From assembly GCA_016748015.1 (NCBI GenBank), contig JAAOMT010000201.1, positions 198,336 through 262,335 of the forward strand: a DNA stretch of 64,000 bases, written 5' to 3'. Under the pieces are notes generated by a model, which was given only the letters and a program-made list of their open reading frames with translations, was not told the DNA's origin and did no database searches. Shown in pieces: positions 9,806 to 21,423 of this stretch. Both the position numbers and the translations under genes were made by a program. Source of the stretch: Geosiphon pyriformis. Lineage: Eukaryota; Glomeromycota; Glomeromycetes; Archaeosporales; Geosiphonaceae. Each line of letters begins with the position of its first letter. Position 1 is the first letter of the stretch.

Positions 9806-10340
9806 CCATAAATCCAAGAACTATTTGATGCTTTTGGAGGAAAAAAATGGTTCTCAACACTAGATTTAAACAGTGGTTACTAGCAAGTAGCCATGAACTT
9901 AGCCAATAAAAAAAAGAGTGCATTCACTACAAGAAAAAAAAACTTTGAATTTGAAGTAATGCCATTTGGCTTGATGAATGTACCAGTCATATTCCAATGG
10001 CTAATAAAAATTATTTACACCAGACTACTATAGAAATCAGTAGTTGTTTACTTAGATAACACAAATGTGTTCTCTAAGACACTTGATGATCACTTATACT
10101 ATCTCCAACAAGTGTTTGAAAATTTAAAAAGAGCCAGATTAAAGTTAAATACAACCAAATGTTTCTTTGAAAAAACGGAACTTAAGTTCTTGAGACATGT
10201 TGTGAGCAAAGACAGCATCAAAACAAATCCAGACAAAATTGAGATAGTTAAAAACTTTCCAGTACTCACTAACTTGACCAAATTATAAGCATTCTTGGAA
10301 TTTGTAGATTACTACTACCACTTCATTAAAGATTTTTCTA

Positions 10341-10830
10341 AACTGGCTCAACCATTATATTAGCTCTAAGCAAAAAACACCAAATATAAATGAACAGAAA
10401 ACCAGCAAAAAGCTTTTGATACATTAAGACAAAAGCTTATTCAAGCTTTAGTACTGATCTATTTAGATCACAACTGATGTATTAAGTTAAGCATTAGGAA
10501 CTGTACTATCTCAGAAAGAACCAGATGAAAGAGAACACCCAGTAATATACACTAGTTGTAACTTAAATCCAGCTGAAAAGAATTATAGAACTCCAACATT
10601 AGAATACTTAGCAATCTACTGAGCAGTCATGAAATAGAAGAAATACTTAAGCCAGAAATTTGACATATACACAAATCATAAAAGATTGATTGCAATCAAG
10701 AAGCAAAAATTCGGAGATAATTGCCATGCTAGATAGAAAATAGAACTTTGACTAATTAATTATACAGTACATTATAAAAAAGAAAAAAAAAACAGAAATG
10801 CCAACAGTTTGTCATGAATGAAACAAATCT
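10341..10830 (+). pseudogene. RNase H domain, element 2
   Basis: It aligns with 46900-47345 of element E by nucleotide order: the LIQASVLIY block (about 10435), a TDALxQAL-like block (about 10475), the NYxTPExExLAIY block (about 10590) and the GxADSLS-like end (about 10800). It is heavily interrupted by stops and frameshifts. RNase H degrades the RNA strand of the RNA/DNA hybrid; this copy is dead. Confidence 0.72.
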
Positions 10831-11079
10831 AAAAACATTTCAACCCAAAAATATAACAAAAGATAAATGTACAAAAATATCAACAATTTCAATATTATAT
10901 AAATACTTAACAGTTTAAGGAAAAATTATCTCAAAAAGAACAAAGCAACATAAAACAACAATCCAAATATTTTATCACTTACCAAAATATATTTTATCAA
11001 AAAAACAAAAGAAATTCAGATCAACCAACCAGAGTAATCACAGAATTAAAGAAAGAGACAATATTATTTAATATGCACT

Positions 11080-12070
11080 TAGATCCAACAGCAGAACATT
11101 TTCATAAAGAAGCAACCATAAAAAAAACTAAAAAAAAATACTATTGGCCATTAATATATTCAGATGTTATCTAATATGTTCAAAATTGTGATGTTTGTTA
11201 GAGAAAAAGAGGAACAAAACCAAGTGAACCATTAAAATCAATTAAGATGGAACAATTATTTAATTACATTGGAATTGACTTAATTGAACCATTAACAATT
11301 ACCAGCAGAAACAACAGATATATTGCAGTAGCTATGGATTATCTTACTAAGTGGCCAAAAGCAAAAGCCATACAAAAAACAGAAGCAGAATCTGTTGCTG
11401 AATTCATTTATTAAGATTTAATTTGTTAATACGGATGTCCAAAAAAATTATTATCTGACCAAAAAACTCACTTTGTGAATAGAATATTAGCAGAATTAAG
11501 TCAAAGATTTGGAATCAAAAGACTATTATTATCACTATACCATCCAAAAACCAATGGCTTAGTCAAAAAATTTAATAGAATATTGTGTGAAACAATTGCC
11601 AAAATCAGCCAAAAAAATCAAGATAAATGGAATTTGTGTATATCATCAGTATTATTTGCTTATCAGATAATAAAACAAGACACTACACAAGCAACACTAT
11701 TTGAATTAGTATATGATAGAACAGTAACATTACCAGTAAAAATAGAAATCAGAATGTATCCAACTGAACCAATAACAGAAGACAATTTCCAAGAAACATT
11801 GTTGAGAAGAACATATGATTTAATGGAAACACTAAAAAACAAATAGCGAAAAGCAGCTAATAATATTCAAAAGTCACAAGAAAAACAAAAAAAAAAACAC
11901 AATAACCAACTACCAGATAAACCAATTGAATTCAGGATTGGAGACAAAATACTTTTACATCATACCAAAGCAGAAAAACAATAGAGTAAAAAATTTGACT
12001 TCAAATGAAATAGACTATTTCACATAGAAAAAATTCTAAGAAATGAAGCTTATAAATTAAAATAAAACAA
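11080..12070 (+). pseudogene. Integrase, element 2
   Basis: The N-terminal HHCC region reads HFHKEATIKKTKKKYYWP with CDVC at about 11190. The core has YIGIDLIEPL (first Asp) and LLSDQKTHFVN (second Asp, about 11455). The usual TNGLVERFNRTL is TNGLVKKFNRI, so the catalytic Glu is Lys. The C-terminal part keeps the IGDKILLHH and FHIEKIL blocks of the GPY/F-like module. The 123 codons at 11475-11846 are open; stops lie either side. No chromodomain is seen. Confidence 0.85.
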
Positions 12071-12936
12071 CAAAATCTTAACCAAAGCAGCACATAGTAA
12101 TTAACTGAAACTATATTATTATATAGTATTATTATTTACCAATAATATTTCATAACTGGAAATACAACAAATACTAATCCAATTAGATAAAATTTTACAA
12201 GATCCAGAACCAATCATAATCATTGAACCAAATATGTAAAACTAAACAACCAAAAGAGTATATAAAGACACAGTATACATGACAAAAACAACAAAAAAAA
12301 ATAGAAATACCAAATCATATTCACATTTTAGCTCAACAATTGTTTTAGGCCTTAAGTTAACAGTAATTAAACATGGAAATTGTTATCAACCACCAAACAA
12401 TTTGTTATCAAAACACCAAACAAAAAGGAAAAAGTACACCATACCAGCAACCACAGAAACAATTAATAAACTGATTAGATAAAATAGTAGAGAAAGTAAA
12501 GAACACTTTTGGGAAAATAATCATCATGGTTTTAATAAAAAAACTTTCAAAAGAAAATAAGAAACAATAGACAAAACAACTTCCAATATCATACTGCTAC
12601 TATTAGTTAGGACAAAAGTTAGATATTCAAAAGTTATATCTTGATAAATCCAAAAGAATATTCAATTAAGAAATAATACAGAACATTAAAAACATTATCG
12701 AAAAGAAAACAAATCTAACACTACACATTAGAGCAATCTATTAACTACACACAATATTTCAAAATTATCCAGAAATATTGTTACACTCCAACATGGAGAC
12801 AATTACCATTAACCAATAGGAAAGAATGAACAATACACAAATCAAAGATATAAGAAATAAAGTTAAACAAACAGTATTAGAAAAAAAAGTATTAAATCTA
12901 ATTCAAAGTGAAAATTTCGATAGAGCTCAATATTAA
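12071..12936 (+). pseudogene. 3' accessory ORF, element 2
   Basis: It lies downstream of integrase and ends with a FDRAQY-stop on the polypurine tract (TAA at 12934-12936). It aligns with 48770-49469 of E: NPKEYSI-like LYLDKSKRIF (about 12640), a THxRAIYxLHTIFQNYPEILL-type block (about 12725-12785) and ITNxQ-like blocks. Several frameshifts and stops are present. The function is unknown. Confidence 0.72.
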
Positions 12937-12949
12937 AAGAAGGAAATAA
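12935..12949 (+). other. Polypurine tract of element 2
   Basis: AAAAGAAGGAAATAA, identical to that of element 1, directly before the LTR. Confidence 0.87.
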
Positions 12950-13691
12950 TGTTACTTATAGAAAAACATGTAATTAGCATGTGAGCACATTGCTCAAAAA
13001 ATTATAGCATATCACTTAGAAATGTGAATGATCTTGTAAAACCTAAATTATGTATATATAGCAAGAGTATTAGAAGCAGAAAAAAACACTACCAAAACAT
13101 CTCAATTTAGATTTCATCTAAGCAATCTTCCAAATTAAAAACATCAATAAATAATTATTTGTTACCTCAATTCACTCTTCACTATTAACACTTCATGTTG
13201 ATAGTAATTGATACTTAACCATACTGAAACAATAGTTTTTGATCATGCTTATTGACAGAATACTAACTTGTAATTGCTTTGGCTTATTTTTTTTATCTTT
13301 TTTTTATCTCTTTTATTTTTTTTTCTTTATTTTGTTGTGTTTACTAATTGATTAAAGATTAAGCACTGAATTATTGATGTCATGGATAGCCTGGTAAAAG
13401 ATCCAAAAGAAGAGTAATATTATATATATATTAATGGATAGCTTATTAGAAAAACATGACTGCCAGAATAAACTGACCATTAAGCTAAAGAAAAAAATTG
13501 GGAAACAACTCATCAACAACAGCAACATCATCATCAAATCTCTGTCCATTATACAAAAAACTCAACCAAAACTTTCAGATTATGAAAACCTCCAAAGACA
13601 AAACCATCAGAGATTTACATTATTAAATTAATTGAACATCAAGTTATGGGTTTGTTATTTGCTTTGAGACTCTAAATAATTATTTGTAATA
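12950..13691 (+). repeat. 3' LTR of element 2
   Basis: 742 bp from TGTTACTTATAG to TTGTAATA. It has a minimal CACATTGCTC-type U3 module (about 12975-13030), a TATATATA box near 13055 and the hairpin near 13183. The right flank is minus-strand 3' ORF sequence of element C. Confidence 0.9.
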
Positions 13692-14037
13692 TTGCCCATC
13701 TTTTTCTCTTCTTATCTCTATATTTTATCTTTTTTTTATTGATTATAATCTCTATTTGAGATGTAGATTTTTGAATTTTGTCAAATAATTGTTTAGATAA
13801 TTTTAAAATTTGGTTCAAAAAATCCATGTTTGAAATTTTTATTGTTCCCTTCTTTGTGGTTTTGAGGCTTATATGTGCATAATATCTAAATTTTGGCATG
13901 TGTGTAGCTATGTTTTGATGATTATAATTGGTTTTATATTTTATGATATATTTTCTGGTCTGATTAATGGAATTTGTGTTCCTAATTGTGGTATCAATAA
14001 TGTCAATCTTTGTGTTGTTTGATAAATTTTTAAACAA
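13692..14037 (-). pseudogene. 3' accessory ORF N-terminal part, element C
   Basis: An open minus-strand stretch includes a THMPKFRYYAHISLKTTKK segment and ISNMDFLNQILKLSKQLFDKI. It is comparable in position and in the Q/L-rich helical pattern to the QQLFQLIQ region of E (about 48870). The C-terminal part was displaced by insertion of element 2. The function is unknown. Confidence 0.62.
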
Positions 14038-14084
14038 TTTCTATGTGCTGTTTTTTTCAGAATTCTGTTTTCCAATTATAACTT

Positions 14085-15110
14085 GTAAGATCTGTTTTCC
14101 AAAATTTCGTGTATGTAAAATAGTCTGTTCTATTTTGGATCAAACTTTCCATTCCACTGTTTTTCTGCTTTGATATGATGTAACAGTACTTTGTTTCCAA
14201 TTTTGAATTCAACTGGTTTATCTGATAATTGGTTATTGTGTCTTTTTTTTTGTTTTTTTTGTGACTTTTGTATATTATCAGCTGTTTTTTACCATATGTT
14301 TTCTAATGTTTTCATTAAGTTATATGTTTTTTTCAACAATGTTCTTTGAAAATTCTCTTCTGTTATTGGTTCTGTTAAATATGTTTTGACTTCTATTTCA
14401 ACTGATAATATTGCTGTTCTATTATATATTAATTCAAATAGTGTTGCTTGTGTAGTATCTTGCTTTATTATTCAATAAGCAAATAATATTAATGGTATGA
14501 ATAAATCTCATTCATTCTGGTTTTCTTGGCTGATCTTGGCTATCACTTTGCACAATATTCTATTGAATTTTTTAACTAATTCATTGGTTTGTGAGTAATA
14601 TGGTAATGATAATAGTCTTTTTATTTCAAATCTTTAACTCAGTTTTGTTAATGTTTTATTTACAAAGTGAGTTCTTTGGTCAGGTAATAATTTTTTTGAA
14701 TATTTGTGTTAACAAATCAGATCTTGATGAATGAATTTGGCAATGAATTCTGCATCCACTTTTTGAATTGCTTTTGTTTTTGGCCATTTAATAAGATAAT
14801 TCATGACTATTATAATGTATATGTTCTCTCTGCTAGTTATTGTTAATGATCTAACTAAGTCAATTCCAATACAATCAAATAATTTTTCTACTTTGATTGG
14901 TCTTAATGGCTCATTGGGTCTTGTTTCTCCTCTTTTCTGACAAGCATCACAATTTTGAACATATTGGATAATGTCTGGATACATGGATGGCCAATAGTAT
15001 CTATTTCTGGTTCTTTCTATGGTTGTTTTTTTATGGAAATGTTCTGTTGTTGGATTTGAGTACATGTTAAATAGTATTGTTTCCTTCTCTGGTTTCATAA
15101 TTACTCTGGT
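14085..15110 (-). pseudogene. Integrase, element C
   Basis: The minus strand from 15098 reads EHFHKKTTIERTRNRYYWPSM and CDACQKR (zinc-binding HHCC part), then CIGIDLVRSL (first Asp). A stop at 14709 ends the 129-codon open stretch. Beyond it the frame continues as LLPDQRTHFVN (second Asp) and QTNELVKKFNRIL (Glu to Lys), then KIGNKVLLHHIKAEKQWNGK and the FDPK...EILEN C-terminal segment. It is a damaged integrase. Confidence 0.82.
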
Positions 15111-15840
15111 TGATTGTTCAAGATTCTTTCAGTTCTTTTGATAGAGTAGATTGCAATAAGTAATAAAATATTTTAATTGTTGTTTTATGTTGTTTTGTTC
15201 TTTTTGAGATAATTTCTTCTTGAATCGTTTAATATTTATATAATGTTGGAGTTGTTGGTATTTTTGTGTGTTCATTTTTTTATTATATTTTTGGGTTTTA
15301 AAATGTTTTTAGATTTGTTTTATTTGTGACAAACTGTTAGCATTTCCATTTTTTTTTCCTTTTTATAATATATAGTATAAGTATATGGTGACAGTACTAT
15401 TTTCCATCTTGTGTGATGATTGTCTCTAAATTCTTGCTTCTGGATTAATGTTAATTTTTTGTAATCAGTATACACCTCAAATTTCTGGTTTAAATATTTT
15501 TTCTATTTGATAACTGCCCAATAGATAGCTAAGTGTTTTAATACTGATGTTCTATAATTCTTTTTTGTTAGACTCAAACTGTGGCTAGCATATGCTACTG
15601 GGTGTTCTTTTCTATTTGGTTTTTTCTAAGATAGTACAGCTTCTAGTGCTTGACTTGATGCATCAGTAGTGATGATAAATGATTTGCTGTGATCTGAATA
15701 AATCAATACTGATGCTTGGATAAGCTTTTTCTGCAGTATATCAAAAGCTTCTTACTGGGTTTCAGTCTACTCTTACTTGACATTTTTGGTTTGAAGCTGG
15801 TAAAGTAGTTGAGCCAGTTTGGAAAAGTTTTTAATAAAGT
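15111..15840 (-). pseudogene. RNase H domain, element C
   Basis: The minus strand retains the FEVYTDYKKL block (about 15460), HYNFEREDN-like end (about 15360), ITTDASSQALEAVLS-like block (about 15630-15670) and the EAFDILQKKLIQASVLIY block (about 15700-15745). It is broken by stops. Confidence 0.7.
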
Positions 15841-16280
15841 GACAGTAGTAATCTACAAATTCCAAGAATGATTATAGTTTGGTCAAGTTGGTTGGTACTG
15901 GAAATTTCTTTACTATCTTGATCTTATCTGGATCTGTTTTAATGCCATTTTTGCTCATAATATTTTCTAAGAATTTTAATTCTGTTTTGCCGAAAAAACA
16001 CTTGTTTGCATTCAATTTTAATCTTGCATATCTGAGTCTTTTGAACATTTGCTGGGAATAATAAAGATGATTATCAAATGTTTTTGAGAATAAATTGGTA
16101 TCATCTAAATATACAATTACTGATTTCCATAATAGTCCAATGTAAACAATTTTTATTAGCCATTGAAATGTAGCTGGAGCATTTATTAAGCCAAATAGTA
16201 TTACTTTGAATTCAAAATTTTTTTCTCTTGTTGTAAACACGGTTTTTTCTTTGTTAGCTAGATTTATGGCTATTTGCCAG
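15841..16280 (-). pseudogene. RT C-terminal half, element C
   Basis: Minus strand: FTTREKNFEFKVILFGLINAPATFQ, the intact catalytic box VIVYLDDTNLFSKTF, then KCFFGKTELKFLENIMSKNGI and NFPVPTNLTKL. It has 122 open codons (15872-16240). It is cut at CCAG (16277-16280) by element A2; the N-terminal half is at 26424-26720. Confidence 0.88.
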
Positions 16281-17060
16281 TGTTACAGATGATTATTTAG
16301 TTGTTGAAGTAAATAACAAACCCGTAACTTGGTGCTCAAGGCTGGTGTCGATGATAAAAATCTGAAGGTGTGTTTATCTAAAGGTTTTGGTTGAGTTCTT
16401 TGTATAATAGATAGAGATTCAGTGGTAATAGTTTTATCTGTAGCTTCCTGAAACCACAGTTTCATCAATTTTTTTCTCAGCATGATGACTGGTGTTTCTT
16501 CTGGTAAGCTAACCTCAATCAAGTGTCCTACTCTTATTTCTGGGTCTTTTACCAGTGCTATATCCTAATGTCAGTACACCATGCATTAATCCTCAATAGA
16601 GTTAATAATAACAACAATTAAGACAAGAAAATAAAAGAAATAACATAAAGAAATGAGCTAAGGCAATGCACAAGTTAGTATTTGTTAATAGCTGTGATCA
16701 AGAGCTATTGTTTCAATGTGGTTAAGTATCAATTGCTATCAACATGGAGTGTTGATAGAAAAGAGTGGATTTGGATGGTAAATAATTTATTTATTCAATA
16801 TTTGTGAATGGGAGATTTCTAACTCCAAGATTCTAATAGAAGGATTCTGCTTTTTCTACTTCTGACACTACTACTATATATACATAATTGATGTTTTACG
16901 AGATCGCTCACATTTCTGAATAATGTGCTATGATTTCTTGAGCAATGTGCTATGATTTCTGATATTGCTCCACATTGCTGAGCAATGTGCTTATGTGCTA
17001 AATACTATTCTCTCATTGGTCTGCTATTTTCTTATATCTGTTTTCTTTTTATAAGTAATA
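16281..17060 (-). repeat. 3' LTR of A2
   Basis: 780 bp from TGTTACAGAT to AAGTAATA (plus strand). It has only about two AGCAATGTG units (16930-16990), against about five or six in the 5' LTR. Confidence 0.94.
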
Positions 17061-17076
17061 TTATCTCCTCCTTTTA
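17061..17076 (-). other. Polypurine tract of A2
   Basis: The plus strand TTATCTCCTCCTTTTA overlaps the stop codon of the 3' ORF (17074-17076). Confidence 0.87.
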
Positions 17077-17900
17077 ATATTGAGCTCTGTCAAAATCTTC
17101 ATTTTGAATTACTTCTAATACTTCTTTTTCAAGTATTGTTTGTTCAACTCTGTTCTTCATATCTTCTATTTGTGTATTGTTTATTCTTCCCCATTGGTTA
17201 ATAATTATAGTTTCTATGTTAAAGTGTAATAGTATTTCTGGATAGTTCTGAAATATGTTGTGTAGTTAATAAATTGTTCTTACATGTAGTGTTGAGTTTG
17301 TCTTTTTCCCAATAAATTCTTCAATTTGCTGTATTATGTTTTGGTTAAATATCCTCTTGGATTTGTCGATATACAACTCTTGAATATTCAACTTTCGACC
17401 TAATTGGTAGTAATAATATAATATTAGAAGTTGTTCTGTCTATTGTTTCCAATTCTCTTTTGTAAGTTCTTCTGTTGGTGCCATAATAGGTATTTTCTCA
17501 AAAGTGTTCTTTACTTTTTCTATTATGTTATCTGACCAGTTTTTATTATTCTTTGGTAACCACTAATATAGTGCATTTTTTGTCTTTTTTTTGGTGTTTC
17601 AATAGCAAATTTTTTGGTTGTTAATGATAATTTCTATGTCTAAAAGTTGTTAACTTAGGGCCTAGAATAATTGTTGAGCTATGGCATAAATATGATCTGG
17701 TATTTCCATTTTTCTTGGTTGTCTTTGTCGTGTATATTGTGTTTTTATATACTCTTTTATTGTTTGATTTTACGTTTTTGGTCCAATGATTATAATTGGT
17801 TTCAGATCTCATGGAATTTCATCTGGTTAAACTAGTATTTGTTGTATTCCTAATTGTAGAATGTTATTAGTGAATAATGATGTTATTTGGTAATATGGTT
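17074..17900 (-). pseudogene. 3' accessory ORF, A2
   Basis: Minus strand from about 17900: a QLGIQQILV block just after integrase, PIIIIGPK, KEYIKTQYTRQRQPRKMEIP, then IYAIAQQLF. Later come LNIQELYIDKSKRIFNQNII, HNIFQNYPEILL and the terminus NEDFDRAQY-stop. The same blocks occur in E and element 1. Stops interrupt it in at least four places. There are no membrane segments and no recognised fold. Confidence 0.75.
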
Positions 17901-17929
17901 TCAGTTGATCACCATGTGCTGCTTTGGTT

Positions 17930-18990
17930 AAGATTTTGTTGTTTCATCTTAATTTATAAGCTTCATTTCCAAGAATTTCTTCTATGTGAAATGGTCCATC
18001 CCATTTGGGGTCAAATTTTCCACTCCATTGTTTTTCTGCTTTAATATGATGTAGCAGTACTTTGTCTTCAATCTTGAATTCAACTGGTTTGTTTGGTAGT
18101 TGATTATCATGTCTTTCTTTCTGTTTTTCTTGTGTCTTCTGGATGTTATCAGCTGCTCTTTGCTGTTTATTTTCTAATGTTTCTATTAAGTCATATGTTT
18201 TTTTTAGCAACGTTTCCTGAAAATTGTCTTTAGTTATTGGTTCTATTGGATAAGTGGTGACTTTTATCTCAACTGGTAATATTGCTGTTCTACAATATAC
18301 TAATTCAAATGGTATTGCTTGTATAGTGTCTTGCTTTATTGTCCAATAAGCAAATAATACTGATAGTATGAACAAATCCCATTCATTCTGATTTTTTTGA
18401 CTGATCTTGGTAATTGCTTTACACAATGTTCTGTTAAATCTTTCTACTAACTCATTTGTTTGTGGATGGTATGGTGATGATAATGGTCTTTTGATTCCAA
18501 ATCTTTGACTTAATTCTGCTAATGTTCTGTTCACAAAGTGAGTTTCTTGATCTGATAATAGTTCTTTTAGACATTCATGTTGACAAATCAAATCTTAATG
18601 AATGAATTTGGCAACAGATTTTGCATCTGCTCTTTGAATGGCTTTTGCTTCTGGCCATTTTGTGAGATAGTTTATGGCTACTGCAATATATCTGTTGTCT
18701 CTGCTGGTGATTGTTAGTGGTCTGACTAAGTCAATTCCAATGTGATCAAATGGTTGTCTTACTTTAATTGGTCTTAATAATTCACTGGGTCTTGTTCCTT
18801 CTTTTCTTTAACAAGCATCACAATTTTAAATATATTGAATAATGTCTGGATACATTGATGGCCAATAATATCTTTTTCTGGTTCTTTCTATGGTCACTTC
18901 TTTATGAAAATGTCCTGCTGTTGGATCTGAGTGCATGTTGAATAGTATTTTCTCTTTCTCTGGTTCTATAATTACTTTGGTTGGTTGATC
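17930..18990 (-). pseudogene. Integrase, A2 (catalytic residues kept)
   Basis: Minus strand: FHKEVTIERTRKRYYWPSM with a damaged CDAC pair, HIGIDLVRPL (first Asp, about 18750), LLSDQETHFVN (second Asp, about 18545) and QTNELVERFNRTLC (Glu, about 18450). It then reads IPFELVYCRTAILPVEI, the QQRAADNIQKTQEKQKERHD helix, FKIEDKVLLHHIKAEKQW, and a GPY/F-like end KWDGPFHIEEILGNEAYKLR. The 215 codons at 17944-18591 are uninterrupted; a TAA (FIH-stop-DL) separates the N-terminal half. Of the integrases here, this is the only one with D, D and E all present. Confidence 0.9.
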
Positions 18991-19189
18991 TGGATTTTTT
19001 TTGTTCTTCTGGTAAAGTATATTTTGATAATTGATAAAGTATTTTGATTGTTGTTTTGTTCTTTTTGAGATAATTTCTCTTTGAACAATTGGGTCTTTAT
19101 ATAATGTTGAAGTTGTTGATATTTTTGTATGTTCATTTTTGTTATATTTTCGTTGGGTTTGTTCTGGTTTTGTTATATTTTTGGGTTGA

Positions 19190-19700
19190 GATGATTTTTT
19201 TAGATTTGTCTTATTCGTAACAAACTGTCAGCATTTCCATTGTCTTTTCTTTTTTTATAATGTATAATGTAAGTATATAGTGATAGTGCTATTTTCCATT
19301 TTGATTGTCTTTTATCTCCAAATTCCTGTTTATGAAGTGCTGCTAATCCCTTGTGGTCTGTGTATACATCAAACTTTTGGCTCAAATATTCACTCTATTT
19401 TATGACTGCCCAATAAATTGCTAAATGTTCTAATTCTGGTGTTCCATAATTTCTTTCAGCTGGAGTTAAACCTCAGCTGGCATATATGACTAGATGTTTT
19501 TTTCTATCTGGTCTTCTCTGTGATAGTACTGCTCCCAATGTTTGGCCTGATGCATTGGTGGTAATGATAAATGGTTTATTGTGATCTTGATAGATCAGTA
19601 TTGGAGCTTGTATAAGTTTTCTTCTTAGAATATCAAAAGCTTCTTGTTGTGCTTCTGTTCATTCATATTTTACATTCTTGGTTTGGAGATGATTGAATGG
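19190..19700 (-). pseudogene. RNase H domain, A2
   Basis: Minus strand: EAFDILRRKLIQAPILIYQDH, FIITTNASGQTLGAVLSQ (the usual TDAS is TNAS), LVIYASxG, NYGTPELEHLAIYWAVIK and the terminus SQKFDVYTDHKGLAALHKQE with KRKDNGNADSLLR. This is the RT-associated RNase H of Ty3/gypsy type. It has one stop near 19395. Confidence 0.87.
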
Positions 19701-20444
19701 TTGGGCTATCTTAGAAAAGTTTTTGATGAAATGTCAATAATAGCCTGTGAATTCCAAAAATAACTTTAACTCTGCCACATTGGTTGGTATTAGAAAGTTC
19801 TTGACTATTTTTATCTTTTCTGAATCCGTTTTGATGACATCTTTGCTTACTATGTGCCTTAAAAAGTTTAATTCTGTTTTGCCAAAGAAGCACTTATTGG
19901 CATTTAATTTTAGCTCTGCTTGTTGTAGCCTTTCAAACACTTGTTGTAGATAATGCAAATAATCATCAAATGTTTTGGAGAACACATTGGTGTCATCTAA
20001 ATAAATGACTACTGATTTGCATAACAAGCTGGTATATATTATTTCCATTAGCTGTTGGAATGTGGCTGGTGCATTTGTTAAGCCAAATAGCATCACTTTG
20101 AATTCAAAATTTCTCTTCTGTGTTGTAAATGCAGTTTTTTCTTTGTCTACTAGATTTATGGCTACTTGTCAATAACCACTATCTAAATCCAATGTTGAGA
20201 ACCATTTGTTTCCCCCAAAAGCATCGAATAATTTCTGAATCCATGAAGTTGGATAGCTGTCTCCACGTGTAACTCCATTAAACTTCCTGTAGTTCACACA
20301 AAAGCAGATTTTCCTATTCTTTTTTCAAACAAGTACTACTGGTGATGACCATGGACTCATTAATGGCTGAATTAGCCCGTTGTTAAGCATCTAATTGATT
20401 TCTTGACGAATGATCTTATGGCTGGCAGGTGGTACTCTATATGC
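19700..20444 (-). pseudogene. Reverse transcriptase, A2
   Basis: Minus strand from 20444: AYRVPPASHKIIRQEIN, NNGLIQPLMSPWSSPVVLV, KICFCVNYRKFNGVTRGDSY, FSTLDLDSGY, FEFKVMLFGLTNAPATFQ and the intact box VVIYLDDTNVFSKTF. The thumb and connection blocks KCFFGKTELNFLRHIVSKDV and NFLIPTNVAELKLFLEFTGYY follow. Three in-frame stops are visible (one of them TAG or TAA for Gln). RT copies genomic RNA into DNA in cytoplasmic particles. Confidence 0.9.
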
Positions 20445-21008
20445 TTATTGTTTTATTAACATAGCATCTTCAGTTTTAATCTGGTGTTGAATGATGTCAG
20501 TTCTACTGAATTTATTCTTGCTGGCAAAGATATTATTGAACTTGTTGAGCAACATTTTCAACTGCATGCATTGAAGTGGGTCTAAATTCCCCATGTTCAT
20601 TTGTTTCAATTGTTCTGGTTGGAGCAAATAACATTTATTTTGTCCATATATTGTTTGTGATGTAATGTCAACATATCCACAAAGCTGTGGAAAGTCTGGA
20701 ATAGAGTTTGGTGGTTGGTCTTTTATTTTAGTAGTTAAATGTCCTATAATAATTCTTTCTGGTATCTCTATAACCTTTCTGGTGTTGTTGTAAATGGGAA
20801 TTTTGATGCGACTATAGTTTTTGGCTGGTATGTGGAAATTGATGAGTCCAATTTCTCTTGATTCACAATGTGCTGCTTCTGCTTCAAAAATCTGGTTCTG
20901 ATCCTTTACTTTCCTTTCTATGACTACCATATACTGGTCATATGGTGAAATGGAAATTGGTTGACCAATGAAGATAATTTCTCCTTTGTTAATAATCTCT
21001 TTTTTCAT
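20445..21008 (-). pseudogene. Post-dUTPase beta-rich linker and RT approach, A2
   Basis: 187 open codons: ISPYDQYMVVIERKVKDQNQ, FEAEAAHCESREIGLINFHI, IPIYNNTRKVIEIPERIIIG, IPDFPQLCGYVDIT and the helical LKQMNMGNLDPLQCMQLKML that leads into RT. It follows the dUTPase and is out of frame with it because two bases are missing near 21012. No catalytic motif is seen. The second beta segment (pattern VIEIPERIIIGHL) resembles the pre-RT segment of other Ty3/gypsy polyproteins. Confidence 0.75.
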
Positions 21009-21012
21009 TATA

Positions 21013-21423
21013 TTAACTGGTATCTATTCTACCTATTGATTCAAATCTCTGTATACCTCTAGCTGTGATCTCTAATTCTTCTCTGTTTCTTATTGACACT
21101 AACTGAGCTATTTTGACCAGAGGCAGGAATATTGCCTGTGCTATCTTTTCATTTGGCTCTATTACATAGGCTTTTTCTAAATTGTTTTGTAGCATAGCAA
21201 TAATATTTCTCACATATCTTGCATCAATTATTTCTCCTCTGATGTTGATTCCTCTTTTTGCTAGATTACTCCTAAATGCTAATTGAATTATTGTGGTTGC
21301 TGGAATTTCCAGTACTATTTTCAGATCAATGCAAGTGCGCGAATGTGGTTCTAATTTAATGGCATCTTTTTTAGGATATCTCAAATCAAATCTTGCATTA
21401 GTATCATGTGCACACTCTGGCAT
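21013..21423 (-). CDS. dUTPase domain, A2
   Basis: 136 uninterrupted codons on the minus strand. Motif 1 is DARFDLRYP. Motif 2 is an AFRSNLAKRGI segment (the usual PRSGLA form altered). Motif 3 is GEIIDARYVRNI, with the catalytic Asp kept. Motif 4 is IEPNEKIAQAIFLPL. Motif 5 is RGIQRFESIGR, where the GFGSTG P-loop-like glycines are partly lost. The trimeric dUTPase fold converts dUTP to dUMP. The location between protease and RT differs from retroviral dUTPases, which lie upstream of protease or between RNase H and integrase. The domain continues from the acidic spacer, so it is part of the Pol polyprotein rather than a separate gene. The end is frameshifted near 21012. Confidence 0.9.
   Translation of the reverse strand: MPECAHDTNARFDLRYPKKDAIKLEPHSRTCIDLKIVLEIPATTIIQLAFRSNLAKRGINIRGEIIDARYVRNIIAMLQNNLEKAYVIEPNEKIAQAIFLPLVKIAQLVSIRNREELEITARGIQRFESIGRIDTS

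Larger units (their letters stand above)
6641..10340 (+). pseudogene. Reverse transcriptase, element 2 (split by element F)
   Basis: The N-terminal half (6641-6873) includes VFIHKKNGKICFCIDYRKLN, the conserved KKxG...DYRxLN block of Ty3/gypsy RT. The coding sequence resumes at 9806 after F with IQELFDAFGG and FSTLDLNSGY. It continues with FEFEVMPFGLMNVPVIFQ, the catalytic box VVYLDNTNVFSKT (second Asp of YLDD lost, D to N) and FFEKTELKFLRHVVSKD. Stops such as a TAG for Gln or Trp occur throughout. The F insertion has target duplication CCAT. Confidence 0.85.
2046..13691 (+). mobile_element. Element 2 (family A Ty3/gypsy), 5' truncated by window logic, nested
   Basis: It is followed from the gag C-terminus through protease, Cys modules, dUTPase, linker, RT, RNase H, integrase and 3' ORF to its 3' LTR (12950-13691). 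Its 5' half is to the left of element 1 and outside the window. Later insertions split it: element 1 in gag, a Tc1/mariner at 4813-5988 in dUTPase, and mini-element F at 6874-9805 in RT. Its right end lies in the 3' ORF of minus-strand element C, so it is itself an insertion into C (right target duplication probably TTGC). Confidence 0.88.
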